Origin: an uncultured Dysosmobacter sp.
GTDB taxonomy: Bacteria > Bacillota > Clostridia > Oscillospirales > Oscillospiraceae
Direction: 5' to 3'
Length of the DNA: 6,747 nucleotides
Assembly: GCA_934597465.1 (NCBI GenBank)
Contig: CAKTSC010000076.1
Location: forward strand, 1 to 6,747
In this document: positions 1 through 5,376 of the stretch, piece by piece
Position numbering within the stretch: position 1 is the first letter of the stretch
How the letters are laid out: the number at the start of each line of letters is the position of its first letter
The notes under the pieces: generated by a model
What the model saw: the letters and a program-made list of their open reading frames with translations, nothing else
Database searches by the model: none
What the model was told of the DNA's origin: nothing
Position numbers and translations under genes: made by a program

Positions 1-7
1 ATGGTTT

Positions 8-36
8 ATTATAACGGCCGGAGGCGGTATTTGCAA
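8..36 (-). promoter_or_regulatory. Leftward sigma-A-type promoter for a gene beyond the left edge
   Basis: On the minus strand a TTGCAA box (31-36) is followed after exactly 17 bp by a perfect TATAAT (8-13). Transcription would start near the window edge and run left, so the gene it serves lies outside. The surrounding 60 bases are distinctly AT-richer than the genes, as expected for a promoter. The assignment rests only on box match and spacing. Confidence 0.5.
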
Positions 37-71
37 GCATATTCTTTCCCGGCGGACGCTTTTCCCCGGGG

Positions 72-115
72 GAGGAAACGGGAGCGGAAGGCGCGCCTTC
101 CGCTCCCGTTTCCTC
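72..115. repeat. Perfect 44-bp palindrome (hairpin) directly after the 89-residue gene
   Basis: Positions 72-115 read the same on both strands, with a GGCGCGCC core (90-97). In RNA this gives a stem of about 20 bp. On the minus strand the stem begins at the base after the TGA stop (116-118) of the small gene, so it is the natural 3' end structure of that transcript. Neither side has a T-run, so it is not a classical intrinsic terminator. It may be a Rho-assisted terminator, an RNA-stabilising 3' hairpin, or a protein-binding palindrome. Confidence 0.6.
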
Positions 116-385
116 TCAGCTGAGGGTGGTGAGGAGCCACATGAGGCCCACCCCGGCGCTGCCCATCAGGGTATAGAGGGCCGGGGACAGGTTCCGGAGG
201 GCCCGGCCCCAGCGGCCGGAAGTCCCGGTGTAGCTCCTGGCCACCCGGCGGGCCTCCTCCACCAGCTCCCGGGAGGAGACGCCCTCCCCGGCCGCGTCGT
301 TGCGGACGATGAAGATGGCCTGCTCAAAAAACCGACGATCCGGCGAGTCCACCACTACGACCCGCCGGGAGATCCCTTTCACCAT
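116..385 (-). CDS. Small conserved protein of unknown function with a C-terminal membrane segment
   Basis: This encodes 89 residues starting MVKGISRRVVVVDSPDRRFF. It resembles a family of short, unnamed proteins I recall from Oscillospiraceae, whose shared core is a basic start, a VVVV-SPD strand, then FEQAIFIV. No enzymatic or binding motif is recognisable. Residues about 1-30 look like beta-alpha structure, 36-52 a charged helix (SSRELVEEARRVARSY), and 68-87 (PALYTLMGSAGVGLMWLLTT) a single hydrophobic helix that could anchor the protein with its N-terminus in the cytoplasm. The ATG at 385 is preceded by a G-rich GGGGGAAG stretch, a modest ribosome binding site. It lies downstream of spoIIE in the same orientation, but a strong terminator (464-494) separates them, so co-expression would need read-through or its own weak promoter (TATAAA at 448-453, no clear -35). 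Real gene likely; function unknown. Confidence 0.75.
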   Translation of the reverse strand: MVKGISRRVVVVDSPDRRFFEQAIFIVRNDAAGEGVSSRELVEEARRVARSYTGTSGRWGRALRNLSPALYTLMGSAGVGLMWLLTTLS

Positions 386-427
386 GCTGCTTCCCCCAAT
401 CCTTGTTTTGACTGTTCCAGGGAGCAG

Positions 428-453
428 TTTCCCACGGCAGGGAAATTTTTATA
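428..453 (-). promoter_or_regulatory. Possible weak -10 box with adjoining inverted repeat upstream of the 89-residue gene
   Basis: On the minus strand a TATAAA (448-453) lies about 63 bp before the small gene's ATG. Just downstream of it is an inverted repeat TTTCCC-N6-GGGAAA (428-445), placed where an operator could act. No -35 box is present at 16-18 bp because the spoIIE terminator stem occupies that position. On the plus strand the same repeat is followed by a T-run, so a weak rightward terminator is an alternative reading. Confidence 0.25.
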
Positions 454-463
454 CCGGCGGCAG

Positions 464-494
464 AAAAATCGCGGACGGGCGGGGCCCGTCCGCG
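464..494 (-). terminator. Intrinsic terminator of the spoIIE transcript
   Basis: A perfect 10-bp GC-rich stem (470-479 with 485-494, 5-base loop) is followed on the minus strand by ATTTTT (464-469). It is in the right orientation to end leftward transcription from spoIIE, though it lies about 300 bases past the spoIIE stop codon. Confidence 0.85.
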
Positions 495-544
495 GGGGTG
501 GGGGTGGGGGATGGGGGAGCGCCGGGATGGGGGCAGGGAGGGGG
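494..544 (+). other. Dense G-tract cluster, strong G-quadruplex candidate
   Basis: The plus strand has five-G runs at 494-498, 500-504, 506-510 and 513-517, separated by only 1, 1 and 2 bases. Further runs follow at 524-526, 529-533, 536-538 and 540-544. Four tracts of five guanines with 1-2 base loops fit the pattern of a very stable parallel quadruplex. The complementary C-tracts could form an i-motif. The cluster abuts the terminator stem, sharing base 494, and lies on the template strand for leftward transcription of spoIIE. Confidence 0.6.
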
Positions 545-796
545 AAGGTGCGCGGTTCCCGGCGGGGGTGGGGCGGCAGAATGAGACGGCGGGCGGGAGG
601 CGTTCCCGGCGCCGGGTGGGAGTGGGTTCCTTTGGCCGGGGGGCATTGCCGCCGGGGTGCGGGGAGCGCCGGGGGCGCTGGGATGCCGCTGCCGCTGGGG
701 CGGCTTTGGGGAATCGTTTTTGCCGCCGGGGGCGTCAGGCGGACTTTGGGGCGGCGGAACGGAGAACGCGGGGCGGCCGCTTTCGCTGACCGGGGG
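545..796. other. No gene supported: C-rich trailer of the spoIIE transcript
   Basis: Together with the sites to its left, this makes a gap of over 400 bases without a credible gene. Several frames stay open, but their translations are runs of Pro, Gly, Arg and Ala with no protein-like hydrophobic pattern and no good ribosome binding site. The plus strand is markedly richer in G than C, so the leftward spoIIE transcript is C-rich and G-poor here, the composition that Rho factor favours. A small inverted repeat, CTGACC-GGG-GGTCAG (786-800), overlaps the spoIIE stop codon. Confidence 0.5.
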
Positions 797-2836
797 TCAG
801 ACGGGCTTGGGGGCGGGGGAGGGATAGTAGTAGAGCACCTGGACGGCGCAGTCGTCGGCGGTGCGGCCGCGCCTGCGGCACTCGGCCATCAGGGCGCCGG
901 CCAGGGCCTGGGGATCCTCGCCGCTCCAGCCCGCCAGGAAGTCCTGGAGCCACTCGTCGCTGCCGGCGTCGGCCACGCCGTCGCTGACCATGACGGCGAA
1001 GCTGCCGCCCTCCAGGCGGAGGCGGGTGACATCCGGCGGGGCGGGGGCCTCCCGCAATCCCGCCGGGAGGGAGCTGCCCGCCACCCGGCGGACGGAGCCC
1101 AGGCGCTTTAGATAGCTGGGGGCCGCGCCGTACTTGTAGAAGCCCGCCTCGCCGGTATCCCGGCGGAGGGTGAAGAGGTCGATGGTGGCAAAGCTCCCGG
1201 TCTCCTCTCCCCGGAGGGCCAGGGCAGCGTTGAGGGTCTTCAAGGCAGCCTCCGGCTGGATGCCGGCCTCCAGGAACTGGCGGAGAAGGCGGCTGGTGAG
1301 GGCGGATTCCCGCCGGGCGCTCTCGCCGCTGCCGCTGCCGTCCGAGAGCAGGAGGCAGAGAAGGCCGTCCCGGGTCTCGAAGCTCTCCAGCTCGTCGCCG
1401 CAGACCTTCTCCCCCTCCTTGGGCCGGAGGGCGGCCCCCACCCGGCAGGCGGGGGCGTCCGAGCCGGAGGCGGGGGCGTCGGCGGTGAGATCCGCTGCGG
1501 CGGAGCGGAGGAGCTCCCCCATCTGGGCGTACTGGCCCCGGGCCTCCCGGCGGCTCTCCTCCAGCCGGGCCCGGTACTGCCGCCGGAGGAGGTAGGCGGT
1601 GAGCTCGCCGTTGACGGCGGCCAGGTAATCCGTCAGGTGGATGCAGCGGTCGGAGAAGTAGGAGGGGAAGTCCTTGGCCAGGGCCCGGCCCCGCTCCAGG
1701 AGGAAAGGGGCGGCGTCGTTCATGGCGTTGAAGGTGCCCACGTACTCCTTCCGCCAGCAGAGGGAACAGAGGGCGCAGTCCCGGCAGACCTTCTCCGCCG
1801 CCCGGTCAAAGAGCACGGCGGGGTTCTCCTCCAAGTCCCGGGCCGGGGTGCGGCCCAGGCTCTCGTAGAGCTCCCGGAAGGCGTCCGCCGCCGCGCTGAT
1901 CCGCCGCCGGACGGCATCCGCCGCCGTGGCGCGGGCGGGGGCGCTGTCCTCCGCCAGGCGCTTGCCGCCGAAGAGCCTGCCCGGCAGGGCCAGGAAGAGG
2001 AGGCCCCCCAGGGCCGTTTCCGCCAGGAGGGCCTGGCCCTGGGCCCCGGGGTAAAGGAGCAGCAGCACCGCGCCCGCCCCGGCGGCAGCCAGGGCCGGGG
2101 CCAGGCGGCCGCGCCGTCCCCCGGCGGCCTGACCGCAGAGAAGGCCCGTCAGGGCGCAGGCGGCGGAGCGGCAGAGGCCCGCTCCCGTGCCGCAGTCCAG
2201 CAGGAAGCCCCCCATCAGCCCCGTCTCCAGGGCGGGGCCCAGGCCCCGGCGCCAGGCGGTGAGCACCGTCAGCGCCATGACGCCCACGCCGCCCAGGCTG
2301 ACGCCGGAGAGCTGGGCCTCCCCCAGGGCGGCCAGGAGGGTCAGGCCCAGGAAGCGGAGGCCCGCCTCCTCCGGCTGCCTGCCCCGGAGCAGGGGCACGT
2401 AGCCCCAGGCGGAGAGGGCGCCGAGGGAGGCCGTCAGGAGGCAGGCGGGGAGCTGGGCCGCCGGACGGGCGGACTGGAGGATCCAGATGCCCTTCACCGC
2501 AAGGTACATCCCCCCGGCGCAGAGGGGGGCGAAGCCCCGCTTCTCTGCCAGCTTCGTGCCCTGGAGGGCCGTCATGGCGGCGGCCGTCAGGATGGAGGCC
2601 CCCAGCTGGATGAGGCCGGAGGAGAAGTCCAGGAAGAGGGCCAGGCCCGCCCCGCAGCCCAGCAGGGCCGCGATGCCCCCCGTCCCCGGCCCCGCCGCCG
2701 CCACGCAGCCCAGGGCGAAGGGAGCCTCCCCGCCGCCGATCCGGGCCGCGCACAGCGCCGCCGCCAGGAAAAACCGGATTCCCAGGGCCGGCAGATCCCT
2801 CCGCCGGGCCTCCGTCAGTTGGATCCCCTTCGCCAA
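797..2836 (-). CDS. spoIIE: Stage II sporulation protein E (membrane-bound PP2C-type serine phosphatase)
   Basis: SpoIIE dephosphorylates the anti-anti-sigma factor SpoIIAA at the sporulation septum, releasing sigma-F in the forespore. The 679-residue product has about ten hydrophobic segments (roughly 16-290), a central region with a cysteine cluster (C351, C354, C357, C360, then W361) and the family block RCIHLTDYLAAVNGELTAYL (397-416). The C-terminal phosphatase domain (about 465-672) keeps the metal-binding aspartates: D481 (CGDEL), D499 (LSDGSGSG), D619 (VSDGVAD) and D661/D662 (ADDCAVQ). It is shorter than the Bacillus subtilis protein (827 residues), mostly before the phosphatase domain. 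I chose the TTG at 2836 because GGGAGGGG (2844-2851) lies 7 bases upstream. An in-frame ATG at 2881 would add 15 residues but has no ribosome binding site and probably lies upstream of the transcription start. It is transcribed alone, between the coaX terminator and its own. Confidence 0.93.
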   Translation of the reverse strand: MAKGIQLTEARRRDLPALGIRFFLAAALCAARIGGGEAPFALGCVAAAGPGTGGIAALLGCGAGLALFLDFSSGLIQLGASILTAAAMTALQGTKLAEKRGFAPLCAGGMYLAVKGIWILQSARPAAQLPACLLTASLGALSAWGYVPLLRGRQPEEAGLRFLGLTLLAALGEAQLSGVSLGGVGVMALTVLTAWRRGLGPALETGLMGGFLLDCGTGAGLCRSAACALTGLLCGQAAGGRRGRLAPALAAAGAGAVLLLLYPGAQGQALLAETALGGLLFLALPGRLFGGKRLAEDSAPARATAADAVRRRISAAADAFRELYESLGRTPARDLEENPAVLFDRAAEKVCRDCALCSLCWRKEYVGTFNAMNDAAPFLLERGRALAKDFPSYFSDRCIHLTDYLAAVNGELTAYLLRRQYRARLEESRREARGQYAQMGELLRSAAADLTADAPASGSDAPACRVGAALRPKEGEKVCGDELESFETRDGLLCLLLSDGSGSGESARRESALTSRLLRQFLEAGIQPEAALKTLNAALALRGEETGSFATIDLFTLRRDTGEAGFYKYGAAPSYLKRLGSVRRVAGSSLPAGLREAPAPPDVTRLRLEGGSFAVMVSDGVADAGSDEWLQDFLAGWSGEDPQALAGALMAECRRRGRTADDCAVQVLYYYPSPAPKPV

Positions 2837-2879
2837 GGCTCGTCCCCTCCCGCCTGCCGCCGGTGGCGGCCGATTTGGC

Positions 2880-2917
2880 ATTATGGTAACAAATGGCAGG
2901 GGCGGGATTTTGTCGGG
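2880..2917 (-). promoter_or_regulatory. Candidate spoIIE promoter with a Spo0A-box-like site
   Basis: On the minus strand CCCGACAAA (2909-2917) matches the reverse of the Spo0A box (TTCGACAAA) at 7 of 9 positions. It contains GACA (2911-2914), the end of a -35-like CCGACA. TACCAT (2883-2888) follows after 22 bp and CATAAT (2880-2885) after 25 bp. Spo0A-activated promoters of Bacillus (spoIIG, spoIIE) are known for 21-22 bp spacing and a 0A box over the -35 region, so the arrangement fits. An AAAAATTTTT tract (2931-2940) lies upstream like an UP element. The match is imperfect and only one box is seen. Confidence 0.4.
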
Positions 2918-2953
2918 AAAAGGGGGCGGGAAAAATTTTTGCCGGGGGCAGGG

Positions 2954-2981
2954 AAAAAGCGCCGGGGGAACCGGCGCTTTT
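2954..2981 (-). terminator. Intrinsic terminator of coaX
   Basis: An 11-bp perfect stem (2955-2965 with 2971-2981, loop 2966-2970) starts 7 bases after the coaX stop codon. On the minus strand it ends in TTTTT (2954-2958). It separates coaX from spoIIE, so spoIIE needs its own promoter. A four-T end on the other strand makes weak bidirectional action possible. Confidence 0.88.
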
Positions 2982-2988
2982 GGGGATC

Positions 2989-3771
2989 TTACGGGCGGTT
3001 GCGGTGGTAGAGGTAGGCCAGGCCCAGGGTGAGCATCTCGGGGTCGTGGAGGTGGGGGTGGCGGAGCAGGGGCTCCACCAGGCGGGCAGCGCCGCCGGTG
3101 AGCACCAGGGTGACGGGCTCCCCCAGCTCCTCCTCGATCCGGGCCACAAGGCCGTCCAGCATGTCGGCGGTGCCCGCCACCGCGCCGGAGAGCAGGCACT
3201 CGGCGGTATTTTTCCCGATGACGTGCTCCGGAGTCCGCAGCTTCACGGCGGAGAGCTGGGCGGTGTTCCGGGCCAGGGCCCGGATGCCCGTCTCCACCCC
3301 GGCGGCGATGACGCCGCCGGAAAAGACGCCGCCCCGGCGCACCACGTTCAGCGTGGTGCAGGTGCCGAGATCCGCCGTGACCAGGGGCAGGGGGTAGTTG
3401 GCGGCGGCCCAGGCGGCGTCCACCACCCGGTCCCAGCCCAGCTTCTCCGGCTCCGGCAGATCCAGGGTGAGGCCGGTATCCAGTCTGCGGGTGATGAGCA
3501 TGGGCTTGCAGCCCAGCACCCGCTGGGCGCTCTCCCGGAGGGTGGCCACGAGGTAGGGCACCACGCTGCAGAGGATGGCCCCCTCGAAGTCCTCCGGCTT
3601 CAGGCGCTGCTGCTGCAGGGCCATCCAGATGCCGCCCACATATTCCGGCACGCCCCAGTCCGTGCTGCTGTCCAGCCGCTCCGTGAAGCGGAGGGCGTAG
3701 CCGCCGTCCGGCAGGCGCTCCACGCCGCCCAGGCAGACGGTGGTATTTCCAATGTCGATGGTCAGGATCAT
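2989..3771 (-). CDS. coaX: Type III pantothenate kinase
   Basis: CoaX phosphorylates pantothenate with ATP to 4'-phosphopantothenate, the first step of coenzyme A synthesis, in the cytoplasm. Type III enzymes belong to the ASKHA fold, use monovalent cations and are generally not feedback-inhibited by CoA. The 260-residue product has the usual length. Visible motifs are MILTIDIGNTTV (1-12, phosphate loop with D6), LGWDRVVDAA (111-120, probable catalytic D114; many family members have Ala where W113 is), TADLGTCTTLNVV (132-144, second phosphate loop), SGGVIAAGV (151-159), IGKNTAECLLSGAVAG (185-200) and VLTGGAARLVEP (223-234). The ATG at 3771 is chosen because AGGAG lies 5 bases upstream and the protein starts exactly at the first beta strand. 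An in-frame ATG at 3879 lies inside the promoter. It is a single-gene unit, divergent from coaBC, which catalyses the next two steps. Confidence 0.95.
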   Translation of the reverse strand: MILTIDIGNTTVCLGGVERLPDGGYALRFTERLDSSTDWGVPEYVGGIWMALQQQRLKPEDFEGAILCSVVPYLVATLRESAQRVLGCKPMLITRRLDTGLTLDLPEPEKLGWDRVVDAAWAAANYPLPLVTADLGTCTTLNVVRRGGVFSGGVIAAGVETGIRALARNTAQLSAVKLRTPEHVIGKNTAECLLSGAVAGTADMLDGLVARIEEELGEPVTLVLTGGAARLVEPLLRHPHLHDPEMLTLGLAYLYHRNRP

Positions 3772-3850
3772 AACGGCTCCTTTGCCCCGGCATCCGCCCG
3801 GGGCGGACGGCTGGGGGCTTCGATGCTCGCCCGGGGAGGGCGGCCCGCTG

Positions 3851-3879
3851 ATTATACCCGGCGGGGGCGGGAAAAGCAA
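3851..3879 (-). promoter_or_regulatory. coaX promoter
   Basis: On the minus strand TTGCTT (3874-3879) is followed after exactly 17 bp by a perfect TATAAT (3851-3856). Transcription would start near 3844, giving a leader of about 70 bases. The leader includes a short GC-rich inverted repeat TCCGCCC-G-GGGCGGA (3793-3807) before the ribosome binding site. Confidence 0.7.
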
Positions 3880-3921
3880 GGACTTTCTTGTGGGAGATAT
3901 TTCCTTTCCGCCGCTGCGTTC

Positions 3922-3983
3922 CCGGTTTCTAGAACTCCGGCTTACAGTTTTCGGAAGCGTGGCTTACAGTTTTCGGAAACCGG
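3922..3983. repeat. 62-bp symmetric block: inverted repeat enclosing two direct repeats
   Basis: CCGGTTTC (3922-3929) and GAAACCGG (3976-3983) form a perfect 8-bp inverted repeat around the tandem repeat described separately. A small palindrome TTCTAGAA (3927-3934) lies at the left arm. The block's centre is about 3 bp from the midpoint between the coaX and coaBC -35 boxes, with 40-43 bp free on each side. This suggests a shared operator, though a small mobile-repeat remnant cannot be excluded. Confidence 0.55.
3939..3978 (+). repeat. Two perfect 18-bp direct repeats, 22-bp period
   Basis: GGCTTACAGTTTTCGGAA occurs at 3939-3956 and again at 3961-3978, with GCGT between. The 22-bp period is about two helical turns, so two protein units would bind the same DNA face. 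I do not recognise the motif as belonging to a known regulator. Position between the coaX and coaBC promoters suggests control of one or both genes. Confidence 0.8.
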
Positions 3984-3999
3984 AATATTTTTAGGAGGA

Positions 4000-4047
4000 A
4001 AGCGGCGGAAATTCCCGCTTGCAATGGGAAAGCGGCTCTGCTATACT
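4000..4047 (+). promoter_or_regulatory. coaBC promoter with an inverted repeat over the -35
   Basis: TTGCAA (4019-4024) and TATACT (4042-4047) are 17 bp apart, and TGC before the -10 makes it an extended -10. Transcription would start near 4054. An imperfect inverted repeat (4000-4020; six outer pairs AAGCGG/CCGCTT) overlaps the first two bases of the -35 and could be a repressor site. The boxes and spacing are strong; the repeat is only suggestive. Confidence 0.7.
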
Positions 4048-4056
4048 GCCCTTGCT

Positions 4057-4108
4057 CCGGGCGGCGGGAAAGCCCTTCCGCCCGGGCGACGCCGGGGGAA
4101 GGCCCCGG
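4057..4108 (+). promoter_or_regulatory. Structured 5' leader of coaBC
   Basis: Just after the predicted start, CCGGGCGG (4057-4064) can pair with CCGCCCGG (4078-4085), with an inner GGG/CCC. A second stem CCGGGG (4092-4097)/CCCCGG (4103-4108) follows. They end 28 bases before the ATG, and neither is followed by a T-run, so attenuation by termination is not evident. I cannot match this to a known riboswitch class. The GC-rich stems may be unregulated leader structure. Confidence 0.35.
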
Positions 4109-4136
4109 AAGCTCATGGAAACAGGATGGTATCACG

Positions 4137-5336
4137 ATGGAAAACCTTTCCGGAAAGTGCGTGCTGCTGGGTGTTACCGGCGGCATCGCCGCCTATAAGA
4201 TGGCAAGCGTGGCAAGCGGCCTGCGCAAGGCAGGGGCGGACGTTCACGTCATCATGACGGAGAACGCCGCGCAGTTCATCACCCCCCTGACCTTTGAGAC
4301 CCTGACGAACCACCGCTGCGTGGTGGACACCTTCGCGAGGGACTTTCAGTACGACGTGCAGCACATCTCCCTCGCCAAGGCGGCGGATCTGATCCTCATC
4401 GCCCCGGCCACGGCCAATATCCTGGCGAAGCTGGCCCACGGCATCGCGGACGACATGCTGACCACCACGGTGCTGGCCGCCAGGTGCCGCAAGCTGGTCT
4501 CCCCCTCCATGAATACCGCCATGCTGGAAAACCCCATCACCCAGGATAATATCGCGACCCTGCGGCGCTACGGCTTCGGGATCATCGAGCCCGCCAGCGG
4601 GCTTCTGGCCTGCCGGGACGTGGGCAGCGGGAAGCTGCCGGAGCCGGAGGTTCTGCTGGAGTGCATCGCCATGGAGCTGGCCCGGGAGAAGACCCTTGCC
4701 GGCGTCCACGTCACCGTGACGGCGGGGCCCACCCAGGAGACCCTGGATCCCGTCCGCTATCTCACCAACCACTCCAGCGGGCGGATGGGCTACGCCATCG
4801 CCCGGGAGGCGGCCCTGCGGGGGGCGGAGGTGACGCTGATCTCCGGGCCAACGGCCCTGGCGGCCCCCATGGGGGTGACGGTGAAGCCCGTGGTCTCCGC
4901 CCGGGACATGCTGGAGGCGGTACAGGACACCCTGCCGGGGACGGACATCCTCATCAAGGCCGCCGCCGTGGCGGACTACCGGCCCGCCGCAGTCTCAGAG
5001 CACAAGATGAAGAAGGGGGACGGGGAGCTCACCCTCCCCCTGGCCCGGACGGAGGACATCCTTCAATGGGTGGCGGAGCACCGGCACCCAGGGCTCTTTG
5101 TCTGCGGCTTCTCCATGGAGACCCGGGATCTCATCGAGAATTCCCGGGCGAAGCTGGAGCGGAAGCATCTCGATATGATCGCGGCCAACAGCCTCTGTAC
5201 GGAGGGCGCGGGCTTCGGCGTGGCCACGAACGTTGTGACGCTGCTGACGCCGGAGGGCGCGGAGCAGCTGCCCCTCCTGGGCAAGGACGAGGTGGCGGCC
5301 CGGCTGCTGGACGCCATCGAGGCCCGGCGGAAATGA
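4137..5336 (+). CDS. coaBC: Bifunctional phosphopantothenoylcysteine decarboxylase / phosphopantothenate-cysteine ligase
   Basis: This flavoprotein joins cysteine to 4'-phosphopantothenate using CTP (CoaB half), then decarboxylates the product to 4'-phosphopantetheine (CoaC half). The 399 residues match the family length. CoaC occupies about 1-180: flavin loop VTGGIAAYK (13-21), catalytic H76 (QHISLA), APATANILAKLA (89-100), PSMNTAML (123-130, N126) and C159 in the flap. CoaB occupies about 187-397: TAGPTQETLDPVRYLTNHSS (195-214, with R207 and N211), KAAAVADYRP (274-283), K290 in HKMKK and AANS (349-352). These sit one residue beyond the E. coli equivalents H75, N125, C158, R206, N210 and K289. 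Two CoaC motifs deviate: L130 where the family usually has Trp, and CRD where CGD is usual. The ATG at 4137 has only a weak, distant AGGA. It is a single-gene unit with its own promoter and terminator. Confidence 0.96.
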   Translation: MENLSGKCVLLGVTGGIAAYKMASVASGLRKAGADVHVIMTENAAQFITPLTFETLTNHRCVVDTFARDFQYDVQHISLAKAADLILIAPATANILAKLAHGIADDMLTTTVLAARCRKLVSPSMNTAMLENPITQDNIATLRRYGFGIIEPASGLLACRDVGSGKLPEPEVLLECIAMELAREKTLAGVHVTVTAGPTQETLDPVRYLTNHSSGRMGYAIAREAALRGAEVTLISGPTALAAPMGVTVKPVVSARDMLEAVQDTLPGTDILIKAAAVADYRPAAVSEHKMKKGDGELTLPLARTEDILQWVAEHRHPGLFVCGFSMETRDLIENSRAKLERKHLDMIAANSLCTEGAGFGVATNVVTLLTPEGAEQLPLLGKDEVAARLLDAIEARRK

Positions 5337-5342
5337 GAAGAT

Positions 5343-5376
5343 CGCCCCGGAAGCGCGGCTTCCGGGGCGGTTTCTT
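5343..5376 (+). terminator. Intrinsic terminator of coaBC
   Basis: An 11-bp perfect stem (5343-5353 with 5359-5369, loop 5354-5358) begins 6 bases after the coaBC stop. A TTTCTT tract (5371-5376) follows. The last two T's are also the first two bases of the next promoter's -35 box. Confidence 0.9.

Noticed and set aside
527..1111. Rightward open frame over the spoIIE 3' end and the gap.
   Set aside because: Its composition is low-complexity Gly/Arg/Ala, it overlaps the conserved phosphatase domain antisense, and it has no promoter or ribosome binding site.
1637..3010. Long rightward open frame opposite spoIIE.
   Set aside because: It encodes Gly/Ala/Arg/Gln-rich sequence with no protein-like pattern and no ribosome binding site. 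It is an antisense shadow expected in GC-rich coding DNA.
2837..3793. Leftward open frame continuing upstream of spoIIE through the whole coaX region, which would give a protein of nearly 1000 residues.
   Set aside because: Upstream of 2836 it reads Pro/Arg/Gly-rich nonsense antiphase to coaX, crosses the coaX terminator and has no ribosome binding site. coaX is clearly the coding frame there.
3772..3879. Alternative coaX start at ATG 3879.
   Set aside because: It lies in the -35/-10 region of the coaX promoter and would add a Pro-rich stretch absent from the family. The ATG at 3771 has AGGAG.
3922..3995. Inverted repeat CCGGTTTC/GAAACCGG followed by AATATTTTT, considered as a rightward terminator.
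   Set aside because: The loop would be 46 bases, the stem only 8 bp, and no rightward gene lies upstream to be terminated. An operator reading fits better.
3993..3998. Perfect AGGAGG ribosome-binding sequence in the coaX-coaBC gap.
   Set aside because: No ATG, GTG or TTG lies 5-12 bases downstream and it precedes the coaBC promoter. The next ATG (4024) opens a frame that runs out of phase into coaBC with no protein-like sequence.
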